The translations under genes and the position numbers were made by a program. From assembly GCA_025267735.1 (NCBI GenBank), contig CM046297.1, forward strand, positions 34,746,011 to 34,810,010: DNA of 64,000 nt, in the 5' to 3' direction. This DNA is from Mactra quadrangularis. Lineage: Eukaryota; Mollusca; Bivalvia; Venerida; Mactridae. Below are positions 1 to 11,286 of the stretch, one piece after another. Within the stretch, counting starts at the first letter, position 1. Each line of letters starts with the position of its first letter. Below the pieces are notes generated by a model, which ran no database searches, was not told where the DNA came from, and saw only the letters and a list, made by a program, of their open reading frames with translations.

Positions 1-230
1 GCCTTTTCAAGAATAGTGAGAAGGTTAACTCACCACCCTAATACATGAGTGAAAGCTTTTCATATTTATACTGATATCAGATTTTAGAATAAATTTATCT
101 GTGTAATTTATATGAAAACATGTCTATACCAGTATTGTAAAAGCCTATTTTGAGTATTTTTACAACTTTCAACTTCCGTCTTTGGTAATATGACCTATAC
201 AATGTGTTGCTATGGCATTAAACCCATAAA
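1..230 (+). repeat. Diverged SINE tail at window start
   Basis: The first ~40 bases resemble the segment of the complete SINE at 46651-46920 that begins GCCTTTCCAGGAACAGTGAG, and positions ~187-230 resemble its 3' end (ATATGACCTATACAATGTG, then CTATGGCATTAAACCC). The ~150 bases between do not match. This looks like an interrupted old copy lying in the last intron of TOP2. Confidence 0.35.
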
Positions 231-403
231 AAGGAAAATAGTTCATTGAGCTATTATGGATTATGTGCATGTTGAGTCAACATAAAAATGATTTTTCTGC
301 CCCCTTGTCTGTTGTGTATCTAACTTGTGTCATATTTTTACGACTCCACAGTTGGGTTTTCATATCTGCTGTAAATGACAATGTTGTTTGGTTCTAATGT
401 TTT

Positions 404-683
404 TATACCCCGGCTTCGAAGAAGAGGGGGGTATACTGTTTTACCCTTGTCCGTCCGTGCGTGTGTGTGTCCGTCCGTCCGTTACAAAATTTCCGTCGCA
501 GTTTTCTCAGCAACTATAACATGCAGCAGCCTAATACTTTGCATATTGCTTCATCCCATAGTCCCATGTGGTGTAAAGCGATTTCATGCTCCTTGCTCAT
601 CTACTTCCTGTTTGTCGCATATTTTTAGATTTTTGCGGGGGTATCACTAGTGAGCATTAGCTCACAGATTTACTTGTTTGTTT
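404..683 (+). repeat. Dispersed ~280-bp repeat, copy 1
   Basis: Starts with ATACCCCGGCTTCGAAGAAG and ends near GTGAGCATTAGCTCACAG. A near-complete inverted copy is at 19335-19592 and a 5'-terminal fragment is at 18190-18231. The first ~35 bases form a short C-run/G-run hairpin. The copy ends only about 20 bases before the splice acceptor of the last TOP2 exon. The open frame across it is a shadow, not a gene. Confidence 0.85.
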
Positions 684-700
684 TATGTTGTTTCTTACAG

Positions 701-856
701 AAGAAGGGTGGTTTTAAGGATGATGATGATAATGATTTTAGTGCCTCAGATGATAATTTTAGTGCCCCAGTAGTACCGGCCCCTTCTCGAGGGGGACGCG
801 CAAGGGCTCCTGTTAAATATAATTTTGAAGATTCTGATGAGGATGACTTTGATTGA
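701..856 (+). CDS. TOP2: DNA topoisomerase II, last coding exon (C-terminus)
   Basis: Partial gene: only the final coding exon is inside the window. A pyrimidine-rich tract ending TTTCTTACAG at 700 gives the acceptor and the exon is read in phase 0 to a TGA at 854-856, giving 51 residues. The peptide is Asp/Ser-rich, then basic, and ends RAPVKYNFEDSDEDDFD. Vertebrate TOP2A ends with a closely similar block, basic residues followed by KPIKY-EESDEDDLF, so this is the tail of the C-terminal regulatory domain. Topoisomerase II passes one DNA duplex through a transient double-strand break and is nuclear; this tail is non-catalytic and carries targeting and phosphorylation signals in known family members. 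The catalytic domains lie left of the window. A methionine at 650 is intronic and is not a start. Confidence 0.85.
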   Translation, partial: KKGGFKDDDDNDFSASDDNFSAPVVPAPSRGGRARAPVKYNFEDSDEDDFD

Positions 857-859
857 GAG

Positions 860-1075
860 AAATGACATCATCAACAGGAAGTGATGTCATTATGACATCA
901 TCAAGAGGAAATGACATCACTATGACATCATCAACAGGAAGTTATGTCACTATGACATCATCAAGAGAAAATGACATCATTATGATGTGATGTCATTACT
1001 ACAACATAAGGAGAAATGACATCATTGAGTGGAAGTGGCAACATCAGGAGAGAATAAAGGAAATGATGTCATAAC
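860..1075 (+). repeat. Imperfect tandem repeat in TOP2 3'UTR
   Basis: At least five imperfect units built on AATGACATCATCAACAGGAA and its variants start a few bases after the TOP2 stop codon. Both TGACATCA and its complement TGATGTCA recur, so the transcribed RNA could fold into alternative short hairpins. Confidence 0.8.
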
Positions 1076-1415
1076 TACAAGATTCACAAACAAATGAATG
1101 ATGTCCTTCTATAAACAATGTTTGTAAATTCTGATTTTCAAGTTTTGAATGGCTACTTTGTGTAAATATCAAAATATTGAGTTGTTCAAAATGTCATTTT
1201 TGTATATATTCATCAATCAGAAAGCATGAAGATCTCTTATGCTTATCAGACAAAATTTCATCCAAAGGAAAAAGGCAGTGTTGAAAAGCGATGTTGATCT
1301 TATATATACACACAATATCTTATATATTTGAAGTGTTCTATTTTTCTCAATCTTGTGAAACAACGATCACTAGTCTCATGCTGGAACAAGTAGGTATGGC
1401 TACAAGTATAAATTA

Positions 1416-1421
1416 AATAAA
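1416..1421 (+). promoter_or_regulatory. Candidate polyadenylation signal of TOP2
   Basis: AATAAA 560 bases after the stop codon is the first canonical hexamer downstream of TOP2. The cleavage site itself is not evident. Confidence 0.5.
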
Positions 1422-2559
1422 CTTACCAAAAAAGTTTCAAGTATTGAGTTTGTTTACTGATTAAAATTTATATGATTTCTTATTATTACAAATTTTATGA
1501 CGATATAGGAAAGAAAAGGCACATTTTAGATGTAAATCGGTGTAAGATGTGTTATAAAATTGGCCCATGCTTACAGACACCTATGATAAATGTTATCACC
1601 TACTTATGTGAAGACATGATGTCTGCTATTAGTTTTCCAATTTCAAATCCTGAGCCGAATAAAATAAAATTTTGTATTTATAATTGTAGCCACGCCTTAT
1701 ATTTGTAGCCACACCTTCACTAACCTCACATAAGACTAAAGATGGTTGTAATATCAAAATTCTTTGTATATACAATACATTGATTATACTATCGTACAAT
1801 GAACAGACTTTTTTACATTTGCAGCTGTGTATTTAACAATTTATAGAGGAAACATTGCTTCAAATAAGAATTGATATTTAAAGATTTTTACATTGTATAT
1901 TTTATGCCTTTATGTTCATTTACATTTTCGTGTGTAAAATATGATTTTTAATGAAAAATGTCACATGTAAGATATTTTTATATACAGTTAGTTAATATTT
2001 CTACACTACTGTAATAATTCCATAGTTGGGATCTGAAAGATTGTAAGTGCATCTTACAGCTGTTATTCTGAGGTAAAAAAAGGGATCTTTCTGTTTTCCA
2101 GATGGATTCTCAAACATTAGAAAATGACACAAATAATTGGTTTTGGAAAATAAAATTCATTAACACATAACTTGATATCTAGCAAGAGCTCTTGTACTGT
2201 ATACTAATTCAGAACTTCAGTACAGGTTTAAAGGGGAATGTAACTGAGTCAGATGTTCTTGTAATATCTCTGAAAAGAAAACTTGCTTACCTACGAATCA
2301 TTTTCTTTAGGAAGATAAAGCCAGAAACAGAACTTTTTTAGGACTTACAACCTTTTAAAACACTTATGTGGAGTTATTATGTATGTTGACTTATGTTGTC
2401 CTCACATCATCGCCACACTGTTATTTTTCTGTTTGTTGTTTATTTTTGTCCGTGCATTTTATCTTATTGGCACCTACTTTCTATTTTGTATTCTATCTTT
2501 TGTATATTTTTGTCCATTTCATTTTTAGTCTTGTCGCATATTCCTCATGTTTCATCTCA

Positions 2560-2852
2560 TTATTTTCATGTGCCCTCTTTGAAAGTCACATTCTTATGTT
2601 CTCTCTGTTAAATATTCGCATGTGCCCTCATTAAAAACCTCACATTATTCTCATGTGCCCTCATTAAAAACATCACATTATTCTCATGTGCCCTCAGTAA
2701 AACATCACATTATTCTCATATGTCCTTATTAAAAACCCATCATATTATTTTTATGTGCCCTCATTCAAAACACCACATTATTCTCATGTGCCCTCATTTA
2801 AAACATCACATTATTCTCATGTGCCCTCATTCAAGCTATCACATTATTCTAA
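2560..2852 (+). repeat. ~31-bp tandem repeat
   Basis: Roughly eight imperfect copies of a unit containing CACATTATTCTCATGTGCCC followed by TCATTAAAAACAT. Units drift at both ends. The small open frames overlapping it come from the repeat. Confidence 0.85.
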
Positions 2853-4069
2853 TTGTCTCTCTCTCTCTCTAAAAATCTCTACTTTAATCATTTCCATGCA
2901 TATTCTTTTTTTATAAAGTGTCCAAATCATTTATCATTTCAAAACTTGCTTGCCTGTGGCTAAATGGACAGAAAAATTGACTTGTCTTGGGCAAAACATC
3001 CTTACTGAAACATAGGAATCATTGGTTCCACAGTCTTTACGCAAACATAAGAATATTTGGTCCCTTCTTATTGTCCCTACTTCATCCATGCATTTGTATT
3101 CAAGCCATTTTCATCATTGCATGATATCTCATTTCATAGCTTTTTATGTCCATGCATTCTCATAATTATGTTGTGTTGATTTTTGTCCATAATTTTTGTT
3201 AAACATTTCTAACTACTCATTTTTTTAAATCTATTAGTATTGTATGCTCCGTACTCAATAAGTATTTGTTTTTCAAATTTTTATTGCTGATCACATTTTT
3301 ATTTTTCGTCATTATTTTTTGTTGTTTCTGGCAATCTCAATTACTAAGTATGTAAATTCAGCATTATAATACTACTGATGATGTCGACATTTTTTTCTAC
3401 TTTATCTTAAGCGGTGGTGTTCAAGTCATAAAAAAATGGCATCGTTCTATGGACCAAACGATTAAAGATATAGTGATAATTCTGGAATTTGACTGTTCTC
3501 AAATTGTTGGTTGACAAGAGTTTTATAAAAGGGGCTTATAAGCAAAACTCAACACAACTCCTTGGTTTAAGAGCTTATTTCATAAAGTATTGACAAAATC
3601 ACACTTAACTTTGTGTACATACTTTTCTATAATTATAGGACAAAATGAAGGAATAGTAGAACACATTTGTAAAGATAAATTCTATTGTAAAAAAAATCGT
3701 TTCTTTGCATTCTTACTGTTTATAAGTTACCGGGCTCATTTTATATCACGAGAAAAGTTAGATGTATTTTTCACCTACATGTGTATAACATTTCATCTGG
3801 GGGTTACAAAATGCATAAAAAATGTATTACATTGAAATTGGTCCATAAGTTGCAATCTATCATTTATGTATTTATCATTTTCATTGACGGAGATCAGAAA
3901 AATTGTATTATAATAATTTATCACATTTTTAAAATTGTCTCATTGTAACATTCTTGTCTATACTTACTTGAATACATACATCTTGATGCATTAAAATGTT
4001 CTTTGGACCAAATTTTATGTCTTTTGTCTTATTTTGGATCTTTGGGTTCATAACTCTTTGGATCTAATC

Positions 4070-4552
4070 GTGTTGTCTGGTTCCCAGTCGTACTTTGGCA
4101 GGTAAATGTACGCCAGGCAAAGCATGATCATGGCTGCGCCCTATTTAATGAATTAGATATTGGATAATTATGTTTAAAAATGAGCATTTCTCACTACACA
4201 GGCTTAAATCAAAGGGTCATTGTACAAGAAATGCAGTGGATACCTTTTTTAGTTGTTCGGTTACATTAATTTATGCAAAATAAAGTATCTGAAATTCTAA
4301 CGAGACTAATCCACGTCCACATTGTGTTCACTTGAGACATTATTTTGTCAATCGTCGGCTAAATATACGAGTAATCTGAAAAATCGAATGTCCTATACAG
4401 TACCGAACTTCTACTAAAGTAACTATCACAGCAAATGATCATGCAAGATTAAGAAAACGTAATACCTGCATAATAACTGAGGAGGCCACCATGATTCCCG
4501 TTTGCCTGACCCGATAACAATAGTGGTAAGGGGCAGGTAATCCAGACTACTA
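4070..4552. mobile_element. Probable palindromic MITE
   Basis: The left end (TCTGGTTCCCAGTCG, then CCAGGCAAAGCATGATCATGG) and the reverse complement of the right end (AGTCTGGATTACC, then TCAGGCAAACGGGAATCATGG) match imperfectly. No target duplication is clear. Confidence 0.45.
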
Positions 4553-5583
4553 ATTGTGCATCTTTTGTCTTAATTTTGGATCAAATTGTGATCCTTTTGT
4601 GTCATATTTCTCAATTTTTGTTTCAAATAAATTGAGCAGGTAATCACAAGTCCTAGTGTCAAGGGTGTCATTTCTCCAGAAGTTACTTAATTACAAGTTT
4701 TAGGTAGCTGGGTCCTTGCCCAAAGTCAAAATAGAGTTGCATCCCTTTTCCAATTTATATGTTGAAACTGATGATCACTTGTGCGTAAAATATTTTATTT
4801 AATGTAAAAATGTAATTGACATGAGAAATAAATGCTTGACTAACAAGCTTCTAATTGATATTTTCTTAGCTTAACCCATTTGTGTAAATTTGAGACTCAA
4901 ATAGTTTCCAGCCCTTTAACAGTTATGATTTTACATTGATCATCATTTCAAATAAAATATGATTTATGCCAAATACCAAAAATATCTTGCTGTGGTATCA
5001 GCGTTAAATAGTTTAAAGTAGAGTAGAACTAGTTTTCACGCATCTCAATTTGTTGGTACTAGTTTACACAATTTTATATTTCCAACAAGTTCCCTTAGCT
5101 CTTAAAATCATTTTTAGAGTGAAAAGTCATATTTTTGGAGAATGTTACAGAATATTCATATAAGTCTGCATAGCTTATCTCCCCCAAGAATTGAGCAACT
5201 TGGTTTATTTCAATGTATTAATAATAAAGGGACTATCCCTCAGTTAATGAAAAGATAATCTTGTCGCAAGAGACAGGTAAAATATTTCAAGACAGAATTC
5301 CCATAATGTGTATTCACCTGTTCACATTCTTTAATATATTGAAAACCACAATTAATAATTAATAACATATATTCAATTCACTTTATCATGTTAAGCATTT
5401 GAATGAATATGATTTACATATATAAAAACATTCTATTACAAAATTGTGAGAACTTCTATTGAAAATGAGTTATTATCTCCCTTTGATATAGAAATTGTGA
5501 AAATTTTAATTTGTCCATACAAAATGATTGTTGTAATAATCTATAATTTTGACATGATGAAAACATTCAAACTGTTGATATTT

Positions 5584-7522
5584 CACTGTCTAGATCGTGA
5601 AACGGTTGCGATTTTCCGTGTCACGGTGTAGCCACACCAAGATGGCGGAAAAACAACCATCCAAAAGGAACGTGTCGTTTTTTGCATGATAGTTTGAGAA
5701 ATATTCGGGCCCAAACGCGTTATAAAGTTTCATTTGATCCGTAAATATATAAACTAAAGGGCGGGTGTACTCATCTGACATGTCACAAAGGATTTATGTG
5801 AGTGAAAGCCACTAAAGTTGACGTATGACCATGTGACAAATTTGAACCGAGAGAGTGTGTTACTTTTGATAAAATCGCCGTAAGTACGGCACTTAACGTG
5901 TTGTAAATACGATTGTGAGATTGTGTGTACGCATGAAACTATACTTAAAAATTGTACAAGTTCTAATTTATTTTGTTATATCAAAACATGCCTACTTTCG
6001 GTTTTGTCTAAGCAACGGTTGAGATATTAGCCCCGGAGAAGATTTTCCGTAAGAAATGACTCGGTGTTGCCATAAAAAGTGGATACGGTGTATACATTTG
6101 CGTTAAATAGAACACGGGTAGGACACTCATTCAAACGTTTGAAATGCGACCAGACCATTTGCAATACTGTCGAAATGTAGACAAGGCAAAACGTAACAGT
6201 ATTTGTTAAAACACAGATACGGGTTTGGTCAAATCGTAAACAAATTTAAATCTTCTAACTGTTCATCAAGTTCCTCGAACATGGAATTAACGTTTGCTGA
6301 GAGAGTCCCGCTAAAGTTACAGTGCCGAGTGGTCTTATTGGTGCTGACGTTTTGTACGTTTTTCAAATCTGGACTGGGAAGTAATTAGATCAGTATCAAC
6401 AGAAATATCTTGTTTAGATTCTTGTGTATTTTCTACCCCTTTTACATAAGGACACTTCTTATTTTCTAGAAAGGATGTACATATGTGTTGATTCACTTTG
6501 AAATATTCCCCAGTTTGCAGTTCTAAATTTGGTGTTAGTCTGTAGTCTATCGTCAGAAGGCCATATCGGCCGGTTGATACTTTTTAAACCATCTCATCCG
6601 TCATTTTATCTGCAATTTGGCATGCGTTAAATGAATGATGAATGCATGCTAGGAGATCAGATTTCGAAAACTTACAGCTGTAGCATTTATAGACTTTTTC
6701 CATTTTGACACTGGGGAGAACAAAATTATGAAATATATAAATTTAGTCTTATCACAAAAGGGCTTTTATAAGTATCTGTTTCGTGTTTAAGTATCAATAC
6801 GAAAGGTGACGATCTGGAATAGTGGGAATAAAATAATATTAACTGATTTATAATTAGGCGTTGTTCCTGCAAAGATTTACGTATTGAAAACATTGGGCTT
6901 TTCTGTATAGCAAAATACGAAGGATAATGCCAATGTGATTTACTTCAAATGATATGGTTGCGTTTAGCCTTTGGATGAGTGTCTGAACCGTGTTCACTTT
7001 CACGCAAATGTATACACCGTGTCCACTTTTTATGGCAACACCGAGTCATTTCTTACGGAAAATCTTCACCGGAGCTAATATCTCAACCGTTGCTTTGACA
7101 AAACCGAAAGTAGGCATGTTTTGACGAAACAAAATAAATTAGAACTTGTGCAATTTTAAAGTATAATTGCATGCATATACACTATCCCACAAACGTATTT
7201 ATAACACGGTAAGTGCCGTACTAACGGCGATTTTATCAAAAGTCATACACTTCTCTCGGTTCAAATTTGACTGACGGTCATTCGTCAACTTTGGTGGCTT
7301 TAATTCACATAAATCCTTTGTGACTTGTCAGGTGAGTACACTTGCCCTTTAGTTTATATATTTACGGATCAAATGAAACTTTATAACGCGTTTGGGCCCG
7401 AATATTTCTCAAACTATCATGCAAAATACGACTCGTACCTTCTGGATGGTCGTTTTTCCGCCATCTTGGTGTGGCTACACCGTGACACGGAAAATCGCAA
7501 CCGTTTCACGATCTAGACAGTG
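5584..7522. mobile_element. 1.9-kb foldback element with ~550-bp inverted arms
   Basis: Positions 5584-6138 are the inverted complement of 6970-7522 with only scattered differences; the ends read CACTGTCTAGATCGTGAAAC and its complement. The 5-base direct repeat TATTT flanks it (5579-5583 and 7523-7527), as expected for a target-site duplication. The ~830-base loop shows no transposase motif. Matching open frames at 5590-5781 (-) and 7325-7516 (+) are the same arm sequence read in each arm and are not treated as genes. Confidence 0.9.
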
Positions 7523-7665
7523 TATTTACAACAAACTTTTTTGCAACAATTGAATTATTTAAATGTTGCATGTTTTCCTAAATTTACTGTTTGAACAGAC
7601 AGAACCTTCCTTATTGCTGTTCTTTCTGTATAAGTACAGGCAAGGCAAATTTGGACATAAGTTCA

Positions 7666-7814
7666 TGGGGCCAGTTGCCTTAGCATATCGCTACATATTA
7701 CTTTGTGTCCTGGTACCCTTCTTACAACAAATGGAATAAGTGTGTGATATTAAATTCAGGGTACCAGGATCGTTCCTAACCATATGTAGCAATATGCTTA
7801 GGCAACTCGCCCCA
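7666..7814. mobile_element. Short palindromic MITE (149 bp)
   Basis: The ends TGGGGCCAGTTGCCTTAGCA and its inverted complement enclose an inner inverted pair, TGGTACCC/GGGTACCA. A related diverged copy lies at 18993-19140. Confidence 0.8.
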
Positions 7815-8666
7815 GATTTTATGATTTTGAGCAAATAGAACCCTGTATGGGGTGACCAATTTTATAATTGAAAGAGGCTAAAATGAGTTGAAAACAAAAA
7901 TTAATTTTTGCACCAATTTTATTTAATAAATATTCCTTCAATAATCCATGACCACAACTAAGTGGACAGAGTTACTGCATTTTCCTCACACAAAATTTTA
8001 ATACATTAACAAAATATCAAAAACTTTCTCTCCACCCACTTTGTTGTGATGTCAGATCAATAAACATTAACACTGTGAGTCACAAATAATACCCCAGTAA
8101 ATACATAATAGACATGACATGGTATAGCTACATACATGTTTATATAAGTGACAACAATCAATAGTCTTATGAGGGTATGTGAAGGATGGTCCACTTTATC
8201 AAAATATTTATGAAAAAATCTAGCATCTTGATATCTAATTTACAGTTTATATAAACTGTTAGTACATATCCAATATTAAATCTTTATAGGTCACTTAGAA
8301 ACTACATGTAAATTAAGAATAGTGTAGTCTAGTTTTTAATAAGGTATCAATTAACATTGGTAAAACGTAATCATGCCTTCAAGAATCATATTAACACGAA
8401 GAGAAATTTTCAGGACAGGTCCAGGGCACCATATTATCAAAAACCTTACGATGATGTTACAATACAACAAAAGGATTTACGACTAAAATTGATCATAAGG
8501 CCCTTAATAATACGGGCCCAGAAGGATTTTAGGGCCAACAAAAGGTTTTCTCAAATAATAGCTTCTGAAGCTATGAGAATACGGATTTGAAAACTGAAGA
8601 TTCCTCGAATGCCCCACATGAGACTAGTGTTGGTTGTAGCACATGCAAAATTATTAAACAACCTTA

Positions 8667-8810
8667 TGATCACAATATAGAACATAATTACTGTAAAGAT
8701 TCACTAATAATGTTTATGTCCCCTCATGGGGTTGGACATAAAAGGGAGATCACAATATAGAACATAACTACAGTGAAGTTTCACTATTAATGTCTATGTC
8801 CCAAAGCAGG
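8667..8810 (+). repeat. Two-copy ~75-bp tandem duplication
   Basis: GATCACAATATAGAACATAA followed by a stretch ending in TATGTCCC occurs at about 8667 and again at about 8748. Confidence 0.75.
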
Positions 8811-8921
8811 TTTGACATTATTATGAAATAGAGATACTAGGACCATGAGAATCAATGGTCAAAATAGCAGAGTGGTCTCAATACCCGGTATACTTTTTCT
8901 TCTTAAATAACTTAATTTTAT

Positions 8922-9087
8922 TCAATTGTCAGAGGTGCTTACCCTAGTGATTTAAATACTCAATACTTGTTTGATAATCCTGATACATAGATGTGAACTT
9001 TTTATCAATAGTTAATACTCAAGTACTGTAAATAGTATTTAAATCAGTGGGGTTAACATATAAACCACTGACAATATGATAAAATTA
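8922..9087. mobile_element. Palindromic MITE (ATTCAA-TTGTCA family)
   Basis: The left end TAATTTTATTCAATTGTCAG is complementary to the right end CTGACAATATGATAAAATTA. Relatives: a half copy at 26437-26500 and a disrupted copy at 45684-46223. Confidence 0.8.
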
Positions 9088-10876
9088 AACAAAAAGTATT
9101 TGGGACTTAAAAAAAATCAAATTACACAATTTTACAATAACCAACATAGTCTTAATAGCTTAATTATACTGTATATATGTATAATGAATGATGCCAGCAT
9201 CAAGAAGTATCAAGATAACTTTATATAAAACAATAATTGCAACCTTACTTCCCTGATCTGCCTTTAAAACCTTACAAACAATGTGTTAAAGTCATCAGAA
9301 GCTAATACAAAGTCTCCAACTCATGAAACCTGGACAGACCTCTGTTCTGTAGATTTTGAACTAGCACTAAACACAATTTACACAAACCCTTTTATACATG
9401 TATTTGAAATGATTATCAATGTTTGATACAAATTTATTCAATAAACAATACCAGAAGCTCATAGACCCTTGCAGCCAATATATACATTACAGCATATAAA
9501 TTTGATATGACAAGCAATTTAAATTAATAAAGAAACAATTTTGCATAATGAGCAAAAGTTCTCATATGATTGATTAAATTAATCTCAATAATAAATAACA
9601 GATCAACAATTATTATACATTTATTAAAAGCGCACAAGATGCAAACTCGATGACAATCTCCGTAAACAGATATCCTGTGGAGCATTGTCGTACAGGATCT
9701 CTACTTTCTCCGTGGAAGGTCACGTCGAGATGAACTTTGTTTCGACCAATCAATGTGTAGCTTTCATCTAGACGAAAACACTATTAATCACATTTTGATT
9801 TCGTAATTTCTATTTTTAGACCAAGTTTTGCATGCTAATTTAACAGCGGTATTATTCACAGTCTGCGATTGGGCGGCTCATTTAAAATTGCGTGACATAG
9901 ACGATGTAAACAAGTTACGTATCATAACAATTTCGTCATATTCGTGAATATTATGATGAGAAAAGGTCGCCTGAACGTGACCTTTGTTTGAAAAGGCCAG
10001 ACCTAAATTAGCGGGTATGCGAGCGGAAAATTTTAGATCGGGTTTTAATCAGATTGACTCGATGAGTATAAACTCATAGACATTGAAAACATAAACAGAT
10101 ATTGATAAACATTTAAACTAAAATCTAATATCTACAACCATGATTGGCATAAATTATGCAAATTACATAACATACTTTAAATAAATTAATATGAAATCAT
10201 GTTGAGCATAAAAGCCATTGAGATTTTCTTTACCACAGGTCTAGGTTTTGGTTTCACATAGCAGATCATAATAATCCATATCAATGGTTCGAATTCATTG
10301 AAAATTAATCTGATTTCTGAAGCAGATTTTGACAATAATCTGTGCATGCTGAACAAATGGTATGTTTAGTTATAATCAACTAATTGTCAATCTTCATGAT
10401 AGTTCCATTTCTAAATTCCTTACAAATAAAATCCTATGAAACAGATTTTATTATCAAAATCAAAGAATATAGGGCATTTCTCTGAAATATAGTTAAATTA
10501 AGATCAGCATGATTGTTTCTTAACACAATATAAACTATAATAGTAACTTTGACAATTGAACAATAAAAAGATACAGACATATACCTTTTAATAAACAGAT
10601 CAACATTTACGCACATTTTATAAATGTCGGTGGGCTAGGATTCACAGGTGAAAATGTGGAATGTTAAATCAAATGAACACTATTTTCACTGGATACTGTT
10701 GGCTTCTATTTTCAAACTAATTCAATAAAAACATTTAAGAAATACCTAAATCAAAAATGCTTCACTGGATGAGGCATTATTCACTTATCAAACAATATAT
10801 CTACATTGTATGCTTACCGTTTTACTGCGATAAATTAAAAAAAACAACTAGAAAATAGAAGCCATCAATATACCTG

Positions 10877-11071
10877 TAGCCTGTTCAATTATCCCTAACA
10901 TTCCAAAACGTTTTGTAACAGAAGTGTGGGAACAACTCAACCCAATGACAACTCAACCCGTGACAACTCAATCCCCTACTAATGGGTTGAGTTATCCAAA
11001 CTTTAAGTTGATTCATGCAAGGTTGAGTTGTTCCGTACCCGTAACGTTCTCTAACAGTCATTACTGAACAT
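10877..11071. mobile_element. Palindromic MITE (TAGCCTGTTCA family), copy 1
   Basis: The ends TAGCCTGTTCAATTA and TCATTACTGAACA are inverted; the interior contains repeated CAACTCAACCC and its complement GGGTTGAGTTG. Related copies: 16996-17307 and 48591-48767. Confidence 0.75.
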
Positions 11072-11097
11072 GGTGCAGATCCAGTTGATACCCATAA

Positions 11098-11103
11098 TTT
11101 ATT
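11098..11103 (-). promoter_or_regulatory. Candidate polyadenylation signal of STX17
   Basis: AATAAA on the minus strand about 185 bases after the STX17 stop codon, the nearest canonical hexamer. Confidence 0.45.
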
Positions 11104-11286
11104 GAAAAATTGTCATTGGCTGACATAAAGGTTAAGGTCATGCACTTGCAGCAGCCATTTTGAATGTCTGCATTTCCTGAAGATACCTTTCAAAGATGGC
11201 CGCCATAGAATCATAAGTCACATGATTTCAAACCCAGTTTAAATTATATCACGCTAGGTACCAGCACTTAGTAAAATCACAATAAG

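Larger units (their letters stand above)
1422..5578. other. AT-rich intergenic sequence
   Basis: Region between the TOP2 3' end and the large foldback element. No open frame shows codon bias, splice context or a recognisable motif. It holds a tandem repeat (2560-2852) and a probable palindromic element (4070-4552), listed separately. Confidence 0.6.
7815..11097. other. AT-rich 3' flank of STX17
   Basis: No gene supported. Contains a short tandem duplication (8667-8810) and two MITEs (8922-9087 and 10877-11071). A 77-codon open frame at 8357-8590 (+) has no recognisable motif or start context and is not called. Confidence 0.55.

Noticed and set aside
375..650. 91-codon open frame upstream of the TOP2 exon
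   Set aside because: It runs across the dispersed ATACCCC repeat; a matching frame appears in the inverted copy at 19359-19550.
5590..5781. 63-codon frame conserved with 7325-7516
   Set aside because: Similarity is explained by the inverted arms of the foldback element; no protein motif.
8357..8590. 77-codon frame rich in Lys and Arg
   Set aside because: No recognisable domain, no start or splice context, and AT-rich surroundings typical of chance frames.
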